In this document: piece after piece, positions 28,401 through 36,726 of the stretch
How positions within the stretch are numbered: position 1 is the stretch's first letter
Layout: each line of letters begins with the position of its first letter
Assembly: GCF_025152745.1 (NCBI RefSeq)
Contig: NZ_CP104040.1
Location: 3,902,501 to 3,966,500 of the forward strand
Direction: 5' to 3'
DNA: 64,000 bases
Source: Rhizobium sp. WSM4643
Lineage (GTDB): Bacteria; Pseudomonadota; Alphaproteobacteria; Rhizobiales; Rhizobiaceae
Position numbers and translations under genes: made by a program
Notes under the pieces: model-generated
Seen by the model: only the letters and a program-made list of their open reading frames with translations
Told to the model about the DNA's origin: nothing
Databases searched by the model: none

Positions 28401-28578
28401 TCGCCTGAACAACCATGACGCGGAAGGTGAATTCGGGGTCCTCGCGCTGGCCCATGCGCATTAGGCCGAGCACGCCGGTGACGATGATCAGCCCGAAGAG
28501 GAAGCGGGCGATGCTCGGATGTCCGATTGCCCAGCGCGACAGATTGAAGGGCCGCTTTTCGGTGGTGGTGGCGTCCAT
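25432..28578 (-). CDS. RND-family efflux pump inner-membrane transporter
   Basis: A 1048-residue protein with the twelve-helix, two-large-loop layout of AcrB-type pumps. Helix 1 is ARFLFGLIIVTGVLGLMRM. The proton-relay region is in GALIIALGLLVDDAMIVVEM, and the second half repeats the pattern (FVAILGVIALLGIIMRNSII). It works with the adaptor encoded 27 bases upstream and presumably an outer-membrane channel encoded elsewhere, since none is in the operon. The substrate cannot be told; its TetR repressor suggests induction by toxic compounds or plant phenolics. The downstream terminator ends the operon. Confidence 0.92.
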   Translation of the reverse strand: MDATTTEKRPFNLSRWAIGHPSIARFLFGLIIVTGVLGLMRMGQREDPEFTFRVMVVQAIWPGASIQEMEDQVVNKIERKLQETPHIDWVKSYTRAGSAIITLQVKGDTNSQEVADAFYQVRKKVGDISNELPQGLLGPYFNDEFGDTFITLHSISGDGYSYPELKKFAIQARDMLLTTPGVEKAVIIGDQPEKIYVDVSSKALAERGLTILDLQNAIKGQNNVDPAGSVDTGLRSVRISVEGDVKKAADIRELRLRAGGQVTRLGDIATVSSGLEDPYQRKYRFNGHDSVQVGVVMAKGFNVTDVGKGVEATYQRFEEALPYGVAVDQIANQPDVVTDAVSEFMHALGEALIIVLVVSFVSIGWRSGLVIAIAIPLVLAATFALMYELGIDLQRISLGALIIALGLLVDDAMIVVEMMERKLEEGLVKIEAASFAYSSTAFPMLTGTLITTAGFIPVGFAASTAGEYVRSLFYVVGIALVTSWFVAVYFTPWLGYMILKQRHHAGEHRDAFDTGFYRRLRGTVGWAVRHRVIVLLLTLGTFVTSLWAFQFIPQNFFPQSSRPEILVDLWLPEGTSIREVEVQAKALEAKMMDDPDKRFIATYIGEGAPRFFLPLDQQLRNPNFAQLLVMANDEPARERLIVKLRTILAEDFPDIRGKVDRLFLGPPTGWPVQMRVMGPDRQEVREIADQVKARFQANPELGAIHDDWLEEVPAMKLVIDQDRARALGVTSQRVRQVLQTAMSGTSLDDFRDGEETVSIVAREPNSSRSLLSAVNSVYVPTDFGSFVPVSQVAKVVPVMEQGVEWRRDRLPTITVRATLPDGVQPNDVVMKMYADMKDLRDSLPAGYNVEIQGGAEDAAESQMSIAAKAPIMLAVIIVLLMIQLQHFGKAMLVLATGPLGIIGAAAALLISGAPFGFVAILGVIALLGIIMRNSIILVDQIDQDIKAGMHRQEAIVGAAVRRFRPIMLTALTAVLALIPISRGVFWGPLAYAMMGGILVATVLTILVLPAGYALFFGREPKAKDEPGQHADAIQEEADDRYPPALAAE

Positions 28579-28605
28579 GGTCTTGTTCCCTATCCTATGG
28601 CGCGA

Positions 28606-29745
28606 TCAGCGCACGGCCTGGTCCGTGGCGGCCAGGGCCGACTGCTGGTCCGGCACTTTCACCTTCAGGTTCTCGCTCATGAACTGCGTGCCGGCCGAAA
28701 CGACGAGATCGCCGCTATCGAGACCCTCGGTCACATGCACGCCGTCACCGGTGAAATCGGCGACCTTGATGTCGCGGCCATGTACGGTCGCCGTGTCGCG
28801 GTCGACGGTCCAGACCATCTGCTTGCCGTCCTTTTCAGCCAGGGCGCTGAGCGGGATCGAGACATAGCTGCTGCCATTGCTGACCTCGGCCTCGATCGTC
28901 GCCGTCATGCCGAGAAGCACGCGCGGATCGTTCGGCAGGCTCACCCGGACGGCGAACGTGCGCGACTGCTGGTCGGCGCTGCCGGAAACTTCCCGCACCT
29001 TGCCGTCGAGTACCAGCCTGTCGTCGGCCCAGAAGCTTGCCTTGACTGTCTTGCCCGGCTTGAATTCGGCAATGTCGTTTTCCGGAACGGCGATCTGCAC
29101 TTCCTTCTCGCCGTCGACCGCAACCGTGACGACGGCGGTGCCGGAACCGACGACCTGGCCGGTATCGGCATTAATCGCAGTGACGATGCCGTTCTGACCG
29201 GCCTTGAGCTCGGTATAGCTCACCTGGTTCTTCGCCTGGTCGAGCGCGGAAAGTGCGGCATCGCGCTGTGAGATCGCCTGGTCATGGCTGAGCGAAGCCT
29301 GTTCGACCTGCGACTTCGGGGCGACGCTCTTGTCGAAAAGCTGCTCGGCGCGTTTGTTGACGAGATCGGTGGTTTCGACGCCCCTTTCCGCCGAGGCGAG
29401 ATTGGCTTCCGCCGTCCGGACCGCCAGCTGGTAGTCCGTGGCATCGACGCGGGCGAGAACGTCGCCCGGCGTCACCCGGTCGCCGATATCGACGAGGCGT
29501 TCGGTGATCTTGCCGGCGACGCGAAACCCGAGGTTCATCTCCGTGCGCGCCTTGACCGAACCCGAATAATCGAGCTTGCGCGTGTCCCCGGCCTTGGCGA
29601 TCTCGACGACCTTCACCGGCCGGATGACTTCCTTGACCTCAGCCTTCTCTTCCGAGCAGGCGGAAACGCCGATGCCGATGGCGCCCACGAGCACGAGACT
29701 GGCGACGGACGGCATGCGATGGCTGAGGGTCTTGAGCGAAAACAT
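28606..29745 (-). CDS. RND efflux periplasmic adaptor, probable lipoprotein
   Basis: A 379-residue membrane-fusion protein. The start at 29745 (CAGGAG upstream) gives a lipoprotein signal with lipobox IGVSAC. A lipoyl-like barrel (NLGFRVAGKITERLVDIGDR), a coiled-coil hairpin rich in alanine and glutamine (about residues 100-165) and a beta-barrel domain follow in the usual order. It links the pump to the outer-membrane channel. Second gene of the tetR-adaptor-pump operon. Confidence 0.92.
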   Translation of the reverse strand: MFSLKTLSHRMPSVASLVLVGAIGIGVSACSEEKAEVKEVIRPVKVVEIAKAGDTRKLDYSGSVKARTEMNLGFRVAGKITERLVDIGDRVTPGDVLARVDATDYQLAVRTAEANLASAERGVETTDLVNKRAEQLFDKSVAPKSQVEQASLSHDQAISQRDAALSALDQAKNQVSYTELKAGQNGIVTAINADTGQVVGSGTAVVTVAVDGEKEVQIAVPENDIAEFKPGKTVKASFWADDRLVLDGKVREVSGSADQQSRTFAVRVSLPNDPRVLLGMTATIEAEVSNGSSYVSIPLSALAEKDGKQMVWTVDRDTATVHGRDIKVADFTGDGVHVTEGLDSGDLVVSAGTQFMSENLKVKVPDQQSALAATDQAVR

Positions 29746-29795
29746 CTTCCGCACTCCTGGATCGTTTCGGGGGTTTCGACGGCGCCCGCCGTCCA

Positions 29796-30404
29796 TTATT
29801 TCTTCAGCGCCCTGATCACGTAGTCGATCAGTTCGTCGACGCTCGCGCGGTTCGTTTTGGCAAGACATTGCGCCACCATCTGCGGATGGCAGAGCGTGTT
29901 CGTCGCCGCGCCGAAGCAGCGCGAGGCAACGACCGGGTCCTGCTCGGCGAACTCGCCGGATGCAATGCCTTCGGCAATGATTTCGGCGATGAGATCATGA
30001 ACGCGGTCGATATGTTTTTCGATGACATGCCAGTCGCGCTCAATCGCGACGATGATCATCTCGTGCACCTTCGTCTCGTCGAGCATCACATCCAGCGTCC
30101 ACTGATACTGGGTCTCGACATAGCGGCGCAGCCTTTCGCTGGCGCTGGCCGGCTGATGGCGGACGTCGTAGGCGATCTGATAGCACATGGCGAGCATGCG
30201 CCCGCAGAGCGCCTGGTGTATCTCAACCTTGGAGGCGAAGAAGCGATAAATATTGGCCGGCGACATGCCGAGGTCGCGGGCGATGTCGGCCACCGTCGTC
30301 TTGCTGTAGCCATAGTGACGGAACAGCCGCTCGGCCGAATCGAGAATCCGCGTGACATTCTCCTGCCGCGTGATGTCGAGTGTATTTTCCGCGAGGTCGT
30401 TCAT
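29796..30404 (-). CDS. TetR-family repressor of the RND efflux operon
   Basis: A 202-residue protein. The DNA-binding domain (RILDSAERLFRHYGYSKTTV, then ANIYRFFASKVEIH) is at residues 18-65. The C-terminal half binds an unknown ligand. It is the first gene of the operon and lies 17 bases from a perfect 15-bp inverted repeat that overlaps the probable promoter. Autorepression together with the pump genes is the simplest reading. Confidence 0.88.
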   Translation of the reverse strand: MNDLAENTLDITRQENVTRILDSAERLFRHYGYSKTTVADIARDLGMSPANIYRFFASKVEIHQALCGRMLAMCYQIAYDVRHQPASASERLRRYVETQYQWTLDVMLDETKVHEMIIVAIERDWHVIEKHIDRVHDLIAEIIAEGIASGEFAEQDPVVASRCFGAATNTLCHPQMVAQCLAKTNRASVDELIDYVIRALKK

Positions 30405-30420
30405 AAGTTCCGAGGCCTGA

Positions 30421-30460
30421 TTTTACGACTGACGATTTTCGAATTTCGTCAGTCGTAAAA
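30421..30460 (-). promoter_or_regulatory. Perfect inverted-repeat operator for the RND operon
   Basis: TTTTACGACTGACGA (30421-30435) and its exact complement TCGTCAGTCGTAAAA (30446-30460) flank ten bases. On the minus strand a TTGACA (30480-30475) lies just upstream, 17 bases from a TACGAC at the edge of the repeat, so a bound repressor would cover the -10. Confidence 0.8.
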
Positions 30461-30677
30461 TATAAGACGTTATTTGTCAATATGCCGCGGCGCAGCACAA
30501 ATTGTCGAGGGACGAGCACGATCCGGCGGAAGCGACAATCTAGCGGTGAGAAGGCCTGTACCGCCCGCGTCATGCCGACAGCCGACGACTTCGGGATAGG
30601 CGGACCCGATAATGCAGGCGACAAATGGAAAGTGCCGCGGCGAGAAGCGCGCGGCACCTGGTCAATGAAATGACGTG

Positions 30678-31109
30678 TCAGACGATCTTGACGTCGAGTG
30701 TGATCGGAACGGAGGCGAGCGCCTTGGAAACCGGGCAGCCGGCCTTTGCCTTGTTGGCGAGTTCGGTGAAGGTCGCCTCATCGGCACCGGGAATACGGCC
30801 GGAGAGCGAAAGATGGATGGCGGTAATGGCAAAGCCGCCCTCGACGCTTTCGAGCGTTACCTTGGCAGAGGTTTCCATATGCTCGGCGGTAAAGCCGGCT
30901 TCCCCGAGGATCAACGACAGCGCCATGGTGAAGCAGCCGGCATGGGCGGCACCGATCAGTTCTTCCGGGTTGGTGCCGGCAACGCCTTCGAAGCGGCTCG
31001 CGAAGCCGTAGGGATAATCCTTCAGGGCGCCGCTCTGTGTCGAGATCAGGCCTCTTCCGTCCTTGAGGCCACCGGTCCAGTGAGCCGAAGCCGTACGATT
31101 GATCTGCAT
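30678..31109 (-). CDS. osmC: OsmC/OhrR-type peroxiredoxin (OsmC)
   Basis: A 143-residue OsmC-family thiol peroxidase that reduces organic hydroperoxides. The two catalytic cysteines are C59 (AAHAGCFTMALS) and C125 (KAGCPVSKAL), at the expected distance. AGGAGG precedes the ATG. It stands alone between the RND operon's control region and a palindromic repeat. The OsmC rather than Ohr subfamily is favoured by the start MQINRTASAHWTGGLKDGRG. Confidence 0.92.
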   Translation of the reverse strand: MQINRTASAHWTGGLKDGRGLISTQSGALKDYPYGFASRFEGVAGTNPEELIGAAHAGCFTMALSLILGEAGFTAEHMETSAKVTLESVEGGFAITAIHLSLSGRIPGADEATFTELANKAKAGCPVSKALASVPITLDVKIV

Positions 31110-31138
31110 GCCGTCCTCCTGTTTTTGATTGAGCTTTC

Positions 31139-31188
31139 AGCGCATGATGCCGAAAAGTGTACACGGTTTTCGGACGACATCATGCTCC
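31139..31188. repeat. Dispersed short palindromic repeat, copy D
   Basis: GCATGATGCCGAAAAGTG..CGGTTTTCGG..GACATCATGC is the most symmetrical copy in the window. The remaining 130 bases up to the next stop at 31317 show an open frame but no start or ribosome binding site. Confidence 0.7.
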
Positions 31189-31316
31189 AACTATTTCCAG
31201 GAAGCGGCAGGGCGCCGCTCCATGCCTGCGGGAGATCAGATAACCTTCCCGATGGGCAATATAATGCTCTATCGCGAGAAGACGACAGGCTTGTAAAATA
31301 GCGGGGTCGAAGCCCT

Positions 31317-32096
31317 TCAGGCGGAATGCTGCAGCATGCTGAGGCCGCCGTCGATCGTCAGGCAGGTGGCATTGATGAACGGGCACTCGTCTGAGATCAT
31401 GAACACGGCCGCCATGGCAATCTCCTCCGGCGTCGCGATGCGCCCGCCGGGATGCAGTTTCATCGTCTCGGCCTTTGCCGCCTCCGGATCGGGAAAGCCG
31501 TTCCAGTAATCGATCACCTTCTGCGTCGAGACATAACCCGGCGCCAGCGCGTTGACGCGGATATTGCGGGCGGCATATTCGAGCCCTAAGGATTTCGTCA
31601 TTCCAAGCAGGGCGTGTTTTGCCAGCGGATAGGGAAATGTGTGCGGGATGATGGTGAAAGCGTGAGTCGAGGCGATGTTGAGGATGACGCCGCCACCCTG
31701 TTCGATCAGGCCGGGCAGCACCGCCCTGCAGCAATTCCATGCGCCCTTGAGATTGATGTCGAAGCAGCGGTTCCATTCCTCGTCCGTCGTCTCGAGCGGT
31801 TCGGCGAAGACATTCACCCCGGCATTGTTGACGAGCGCGTTCAGCTGTCCGATCTCTTCATTCGCCTGAGCGACCAATGTGGTGATCGTCCCGGAATCGG
31901 TGATATCGGCCGGCAGATAACCAAGCCGGCCACCACTGCGCTGGAGGTCTTTCGCTGTCTTCACCAGCAGCGCGGCGTCGCGATCGACGAGAAAGACGGC
32001 GGCATCCTCCCGCATGAAAGCCTTTGCGATCGCAAGGCCGATACCCTGCGCAGAGCCGGTGACCAGGATGTTCTTGCCCTGCAGGCGGCCGCTCAT
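31317..32096 (-). CDS. Short-chain dehydrogenase/reductase of the AraFGH-type sugar operon
   Basis: A 259-residue classical SDR. The cofactor motif is TGSAQGIGLAIA at 13-24. The NNAG motif is LVNNAGVNVF, the catalytic serine lies in NIASTHAF and the YxxxK in YPLAKHALLG; the C terminus ends CLTIDGG. It abuts the aldose 1-epimerase (TAGATG), so it is the last gene of the operon. A sugar 1-dehydrogenase making an aldonolactone, for example from galactose or arabinose, fits the epimerase, the transporter and the divergent galactonate dehydratase. This is inferred from context. Confidence 0.85.
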   Translation of the reverse strand: MSGRLQGKNILVTGSAQGIGLAIAKAFMREDAAVFLVDRDAALLVKTAKDLQRSGGRLGYLPADITDSGTITTLVAQANEEIGQLNALVNNAGVNVFAEPLETTDEEWNRCFDINLKGAWNCCRAVLPGLIEQGGGVILNIASTHAFTIIPHTFPYPLAKHALLGMTKSLGLEYAARNIRVNALAPGYVSTQKVIDYWNGFPDPEAAKAETMKLHPGGRIATPEEIAMAAVFMISDECPFINATCLTIDGGLSMLQHSA

Positions 32097-32987
32097 CTAT
32101 CCCTCCTCCGGTTGAACCGGCAGCGCCGACATCAGGATCGTCACCGTGCCGGCAAGCGCCTCTCCCGGCGCAAGCGGCGTGAGCCCGCCGAAATCAGGAA
32201 GGTGGTGGCCGTTCGGCAGGTGGCTCATCGGCTCGAGGCAGAAGAAGTCGCTCCGGTTGACCGGAATATACAGCATGAAGCGATCGAGCGCACCGTCGGC
32301 TTTCAGCGCCGCCTGAATTCCAAGTTCCGGCCAGGCGATTGCCGCCCGCCCGTTCCAGCCCTCGAAGGCATTGTTCATCCACCTCTGCGGCAAAAGCTTT
32401 TCGGATCTGAAATCGAAATGGTCCGGCACAGGGCCAGGCATCTCTGGCAGATGGTCCGGCCGCTCGCTCCAATAGCGATCGGCCGCAATCGCCAGTCGCG
32501 TCTTTGGCGTCCGCGCGAAGAAGGGATGTTGACCGAGCCCGAAAGGAAGAGCCGCTTCGCCGCGGTTTTCCACGGAAAGCCTCAGCACCAGAGCATCGCC
32601 AGTGAGACGGATCTCCTGCCGGGCAAGATAGGCATAAGGTGAAACCCCGTCGGCGCTCCGGGAAAAGGAGAACTGCGCATGCTCCGAGCTTGAGTCTTCA
32701 AGCTGCCAGAGGCTGAGCCAGCCGTCGCCGTGGAGATAGAGCGGATCGGAAGCATTCGGCTGGAAGGCATAGTCGCGGCCGGCAAAGGACATGGCATTGC
32801 CCTCCACGCGATTGCCGAACGGCACCATTGCGAAATTCGCCATCGCTCCATCCGGGCCGCCGGCCGCCACGACAAAGGGCATGCCTCGGTAGGTCGCGGC
32901 GGTGACGGCGGCACCCCGACGGCTGGCCCGTACGGCGAAATCGCCGTGCCTCATTTCGATGTCATCGCCGGCTTGTCCCTGGTTCAT
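32097..32987 (-). CDS. Aldose 1-epimerase family protein
   Basis: A 296-residue galactose mutarotase-like protein. Typical blocks are VPFGNRVEGNAMSFAGRDY, the histidine in YLHGDGW, GLGQHPFFAR (second histidine) and a C-terminal FFCLEPMSHLPNG with the acidic residue. It interconverts alpha and beta anomers so that a C1 dehydrogenase can act on the imported sugar. Start overlaps the permease stop (ATGA) and stop abuts the SDR start. Confidence 0.88.
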   Translation of the reverse strand: MNQGQAGDDIEMRHGDFAVRASRRGAAVTAATYRGMPFVVAAGGPDGAMANFAMVPFGNRVEGNAMSFAGRDYAFQPNASDPLYLHGDGWLSLWQLEDSSSEHAQFSFSRSADGVSPYAYLARQEIRLTGDALVLRLSVENRGEAALPFGLGQHPFFARTPKTRLAIAADRYWSERPDHLPEMPGPVPDHFDFRSEKLLPQRWMNNAFEGWNGRAAIAWPELGIQAALKADGALDRFMLYIPVNRSDFFCLEPMSHLPNGHHLPDFGGLTPLAPGEALAGTVTILMSALPVQPEEG

Positions 32988-33934
32988 CCGCGCCGTCCCG
33001 CAGCCGAAGACCTCAAATTGTCGAGCAGCACTGCGATCAGCAGGATCAGCCCGCGGACCACATACTGATAAAACGCCTGGATATTCAAGAGGTTCATGAC
33101 GTTTTCGGCAATACCCATGATCAGCACGCCGACGATGACGCCGCTCATCGCCGCCCGGCCGCCGGCCAGCGAAACGCCGCCGAGAACGCAGGCCGAAATC
33201 ACCGAAAGCTCAAGCCCTGTCGCCGCATTCGGCTGGCCGGAGGTGATGCGCGAGGCAAGCAGAATGCCGGCAATGCCGCAGACAAGCCCCTGCAGCGCAA
33301 AGATCCAGACCCGCATATTGACGACATTGACGCCGGCAAGCCGCGAGGCCTCGGGATTGCCGCCGATCGCCAGGGTGTTCTTGCCGAAGACGGTGCGGTT
33401 GAGCACGAAACCGAAGAGGATGAAAAGGATCAGCATGATCCAGATCGGCGTCGGCACGGTCAGAAATCGCGACAGGGCAAGCTGGTAGAAATCGGCATCG
33501 TTGATGCCGACGGCCCGGCCGTCAGAGGCGATCAGCGCCAGCCCGCGCACGATCTGCATGGTCGCAAGCGTGGTGATCAGCGCATTGATGCGAAACCGCG
33601 CAATGACGATGCCGTTGACGAGGCCGACGACGGCGCCGCAAAGCAGGGCGGCGAGCAGCCCGACGGGAATGGAGCCCGTCGCATTCGAGACCATCACCGC
33701 GATCATGCCGGAGAAGGCGACGATCGATCCGACCGAAAGGTCGAAATCGCGCGACGCCAGGCAGAACATCATCGTGCAGGCAACGATGCCGATCGTGACG
33801 ACCGACTGCAGCAGCCCCAGCATGTTTCGCTCGGTCAGGAAGTTCGGAACGAAAAGCGAGACGATCACGAAGGCAGCAGCGAAGATCACCACCAGCCCCT
33901 GTTCGCCGAGAAGGATTTTTTTCAACGAATTCAT
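32984..33934 (-). CDS. araH: Sugar ABC transporter permease, AraH/RbsC-type
   Basis: A 316-residue CUT2 permease with eight to ten membrane segments and the family start LGEQGLVVIFAAAFVIVSLF. The central GNPEASRLAGVNV block and the C-terminal MGIAENVMNLLNIQAFYQYV are characteristic. It forms the channel for the ATPase and binding protein encoded upstream. Its stop overlaps the epimerase start. The gene symbol follows the binding protein's similarity to AraF. Confidence 0.88.
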   Translation of the reverse strand: MNSLKKILLGEQGLVVIFAAAFVIVSLFVPNFLTERNMLGLLQSVVTIGIVACTMMFCLASRDFDLSVGSIVAFSGMIAVMVSNATGSIPVGLLAALLCGAVVGLVNGIVIARFRINALITTLATMQIVRGLALIASDGRAVGINDADFYQLALSRFLTVPTPIWIMLILFILFGFVLNRTVFGKNTLAIGGNPEASRLAGVNVVNMRVWIFALQGLVCGIAGILLASRITSGQPNAATGLELSVISACVLGGVSLAGGRAAMSGVIVGVLIMGIAENVMNLLNIQAFYQYVVRGLILLIAVLLDNLRSSAAGRRG

Positions 33935-33953
33935 CGTCCGTATTTTCCCGGTC

Positions 33954-35459
33954 CTAAAGGGTGCCTGCGGCGTTCTTGTCGGGCAGCGCTGCCGTCAGGA
34001 TGCTGCGCTCATCGAAATCCGGACGGGCGACATTGGCCGCCACTCTGCCCTGGCACATCACCATGATACGATCGGAAATGCCGATGACTTCCGGCAACTC
34101 GCTTGAAATGACCACGATCGCCATGCCGCCGGCCGCAAGTTCGTAGAGGATTTCGTAGATTTCCGATTTCGCCCCGACATCGATGCCGCGCGTCGGCTCG
34201 TCGATGACCAGGACCTTGATACCCTGTTCGGACAACCAGCGGCCGAGAATGACCTTCTGCTGGTTGCCGCCCGAGAGATTGATGATGTCCTGCCGGCGCG
34301 ACGGCGTTCGCACCCGAAGCTTGGCGATGAACCGGTCCGCCAGCGCCGCCTCTTGTCTCGGACTCAGAATGCCGAAAGGCGAAAAATGCCGGCGCGAAGA
34401 GATGGCGATATTCTCCTCGATCGATCGTCCCTGGACGATGCCGTCGAACTTGCGGTCCTCGGGGCAGAGCACCATGCCGGCATTGATCGCCGCTTTCGGA
34501 TTGTTCGGCGAAACGGCAACGCCGTCGATCGTCACCTGCCCTTGATGCCTGGTGTCGGCGCCGTAAAGCAGCCGCGCCATCTCGCTACGGCCGGCACCGA
34601 TCAGCCCGAAGAAACCGAGGATTTCGCCCTGGCGGACGGAAAAGCTGATCGGATGGCGCAGCCTCGGCCCCGACAGGCCCTTGACCTCCAGCCGTACGCC
34701 GCCGAGCGGACGTTCGCGCCAGCCCCAGACATTGCTGATCTCGCGTCCGACCATTTCCGAGATGATCTGCTCGCGCGTCGTTTCGGCGATCTGAGGATGG
34801 TGGGCGGCAAGTCTGCCGTCGCGCAGCACCGTCAGGCTGTCGCAAAGCCTGAAAATCTCGTCGAGGCGATGCGAGACGTAGAGAATGACCGTTCCCTTGG
34901 CCTTCAGTGTATCGATGAGCGAAAACAGAATCTCGCTTTCACGCGAGGAGAGCGATGAGGTCGGCTCGTCGAGCGCTATCACCCGTGCATCGAGCATGAC
35001 AGCCTTGGCGATTTCGACCATCTGGCGTGCCCCGATCGACAGCGAAGCGACCTTGGCCGACGGATCGATATCGATGCCGATCTCCTCAAGCTTCGAGCGC
35101 ACCGTCTCGATCAGCGTCTTCGAATGGATGACGCCGCCCTTGGCCGGGAAACGCCCAAGCCAGAGATTTTCGGCGACCGTCAGCTCGGGAACGAGCTGCA
35201 GTTCCTGATGGATGACGATCACGCCGGCATGGAAGGCGTCGCGAACGGATGCGTATTTCTGCTCCTCGCCGTCGATAAGGATGTTGCCGGCATCGGCCGC
35301 CTGATCGCCTGACAGTACGCGGATCAGTGTCGATTTACCGGCACCGTTTTCGCCCATCAGGCCGTGGACGGCGCCCCTCTCGACCGTGAAGGACACGTTC
35401 GCCAGCGCCTGCACGCCGGGATAACCTTTGGAGATATTGCTGAATTCGAGGAAAGCCAT
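33954..35459 (-). CDS. araG: Sugar ABC transporter ATP-binding protein, AraG/RbsA-type
   Basis: A 501-residue double ATPase. First half: Walker A GENGAGKST and signature LSIGARQMVEI. Second half: degenerate Walker A GLIGAGRSE, signature LSGGNQQKV and Walker B VLVIDEPTRGIDVG. The difference between halves is normal for CUT2 ATPases. The ATG at 35459 is preferred (GGCGGAG upstream); an ATG one codon earlier is possible. A GC-rich hairpin separates it from araF. Confidence 0.92.
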   Translation of the reverse strand: MAFLEFSNISKGYPGVQALANVSFTVERGAVHGLMGENGAGKSTLIRVLSGDQAADAGNILIDGEEQKYASVRDAFHAGVIVIHQELQLVPELTVAENLWLGRFPAKGGVIHSKTLIETVRSKLEEIGIDIDPSAKVASLSIGARQMVEIAKAVMLDARVIALDEPTSSLSSRESEILFSLIDTLKAKGTVILYVSHRLDEIFRLCDSLTVLRDGRLAAHHPQIAETTREQIISEMVGREISNVWGWRERPLGGVRLEVKGLSGPRLRHPISFSVRQGEILGFFGLIGAGRSEMARLLYGADTRHQGQVTIDGVAVSPNNPKAAINAGMVLCPEDRKFDGIVQGRSIEENIAISSRRHFSPFGILSPRQEAALADRFIAKLRVRTPSRRQDIINLSGGNQQKVILGRWLSEQGIKVLVIDEPTRGIDVGAKSEIYEILYELAAGGMAIVVISSELPEVIGISDRIMVMCQGRVAANVARPDFDERSILTAALPDKNAAGTL

Positions 35460-35480
35460 CATCGCTCCGCCGAGAAAGAC

Positions 35481-35506
35481 CCGGCGGCACGCTGAGCGGC
35501 CGCCGG
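35481..35506 (-). other. Hairpin between araF and araG
   Basis: CCGGCGGC (35481-35488) pairs with GCCGCCGG (35499-35506) around a 10-base loop, without a T-run. It sits just after the binding-protein stop, the position of the hairpins in the other two transporter operons. Confidence 0.6.
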
Positions 35507-35529
35507 ACGATATCATCTTGGAAGGACGA

Positions 35530-36513
35530 TCACTCGATGCCAAGATCCTTGCGGACCTTTTCGTAATCGCCGCGCAGCGCCAGGGAACCGGAGGTCAGCG
35601 TCAGCTTTGCCGGCTCCTTGTCGTTGGCGATCCAGTCGTACAGGTTGAGCGCCGTCTCATAGCCGTGACGCTTCGGCGAGATGATGACGGTACCGAAGAA
35701 GCCCGTCGCTGTCGGCTTCTTGAATTCATTGATCGCCGATTCCGCACCGCCGATGCCGACACCGATGACGTTGGCAGCCGGAATACCGACCGATTCGGAG
35801 GCGCGGACGGCGCCGAGGACGGCTTCGTCGTTGAGGCCGAAAGCGACCCAGTATTTCACGTCGGCATGTTTGTTGAGAACGGTGGTCGCCGCGTTGAGCG
35901 CCGCTTCCGTATCCGTCTTCGCCTGCGGCGCGTCGTAGATGTTTTCTGCCGGGAAGCCGGCGGACTTCAGCACCGAGATCGCACCTTCGACGCGGTCGAC
36001 GGCGGTCGGCAACTGGTCGTAGGAGACCCGCACGGCGCCGACATTCTTCATGTCCCAACCACGCTTCTTGATTTCATCGACGATCGCCTGGCCGACGGTC
36101 TCGCCGATCTTGGTGGCTGAAATGCCCATATGCGGCACGTCTTCCAGCGGCTTGCCGTCGGCGCTGACGAGGCGATCGTCGACCGTCATCAGCTTCAGCT
36201 GGTTGGCTTCGGCCTTGGCGACGATGCCGGGGCCGAGTTTCACGTCGGGCGTGCAGATGATGAAGCCCTGCGCACCCTGGGCGCCGAGATTGTCGATCGC
36301 CGACTGGACCTTCTCGCCGTCTTCGGCGCCGATCTTGACGACGGTAAAGCCTTTTTCCTTGGCGGCCTGGTCGGCGAATTTCCATTCGTCCTGGAACCAC
36401 GGCTCCTCGGGCTGCTTGACGATGAACCCTAACTTGACGTCCGCGGAAAATGCCGAGCCGGCTGCCAGAATGGCGAAAGTGCCAGCCAGAATGGCTGCTT
36501 TGAACAAGCGCAT
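35530..36513 (-). CDS. araF: Periplasmic L-arabinose/D-galactose-binding protein (AraF-like)
   Basis: A 327-residue family 2-type binding protein with a signal peptide (cut after SAFSA near 23). The mature start VKLGFIVKQPEEPWFQDEWK is very close to E. coli AraF, and the family blocks FIICTPDVKLGP and MTVDDRLV also match. AraF binds L-arabinose and D-galactose. The galactonate dehydratase across the divergent promoter makes galactose, or both sugars, the likely ligand. GGGAGAG precedes the ATG. First gene of the five-gene operon. Confidence 0.92.
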   Translation of the reverse strand: MRLFKAAILAGTFAILAAGSAFSADVKLGFIVKQPEEPWFQDEWKFADQAAKEKGFTVVKIGAEDGEKVQSAIDNLGAQGAQGFIICTPDVKLGPGIVAKAEANQLKLMTVDDRLVSADGKPLEDVPHMGISATKIGETVGQAIVDEIKKRGWDMKNVGAVRVSYDQLPTAVDRVEGAISVLKSAGFPAENIYDAPQAKTDTEAALNAATTVLNKHADVKYWVAFGLNDEAVLGAVRASESVGIPAANVIGVGIGGAESAINEFKKPTATGFFGTVIISPKRHGYETALNLYDWIANDKEPAKLTLTSGSLALRGDYEKVRKDLGIE

Positions 36514-36580
36514 GTCTCTCTCCCTAAACTCTCAAAAACCGAGCAGCTGCCTCCCAGGCAACGCCCAATGAATTATGGCA

Positions 36581-36617
36581 AATCATCATACCAGTCAATT
36601 GCCAATGTATGATGATT
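36581..36617. promoter_or_regulatory. Inverted-repeat operator between araF and the GntR regulator
   Basis: AATCATCATAC (36581-36591) and GTATGATGATT (36607-36617) are perfect 11-bp inverted arms 15 bases apart. Each arm resembles the ATCATAC/GTATGAT half-sites of FadR/DgoR-type GntR proteins. The position suits control of both divergent operons by the GntR protein encoded at 36727. Confidence 0.65.
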
Positions 36618-36726
36618 GGAATAATAGGATTGTTGACGAGGTGGCGGGAGGAAGCGTCGCAAAGCGGATCGAATTCCGATAATCAGGTTCGGTTGCCTAG
36701 CACGCGAGACAGAGCGGAGAGGTGAA

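Noticed and set aside
31180..31316. Open minus-strand frame after the SDR stop (reading LQACRLLAIEHY and on)
   Set aside because: It looks mildly protein-like but has no start codon with a ribosome binding site and overlaps the SDR's 3' end in another frame.
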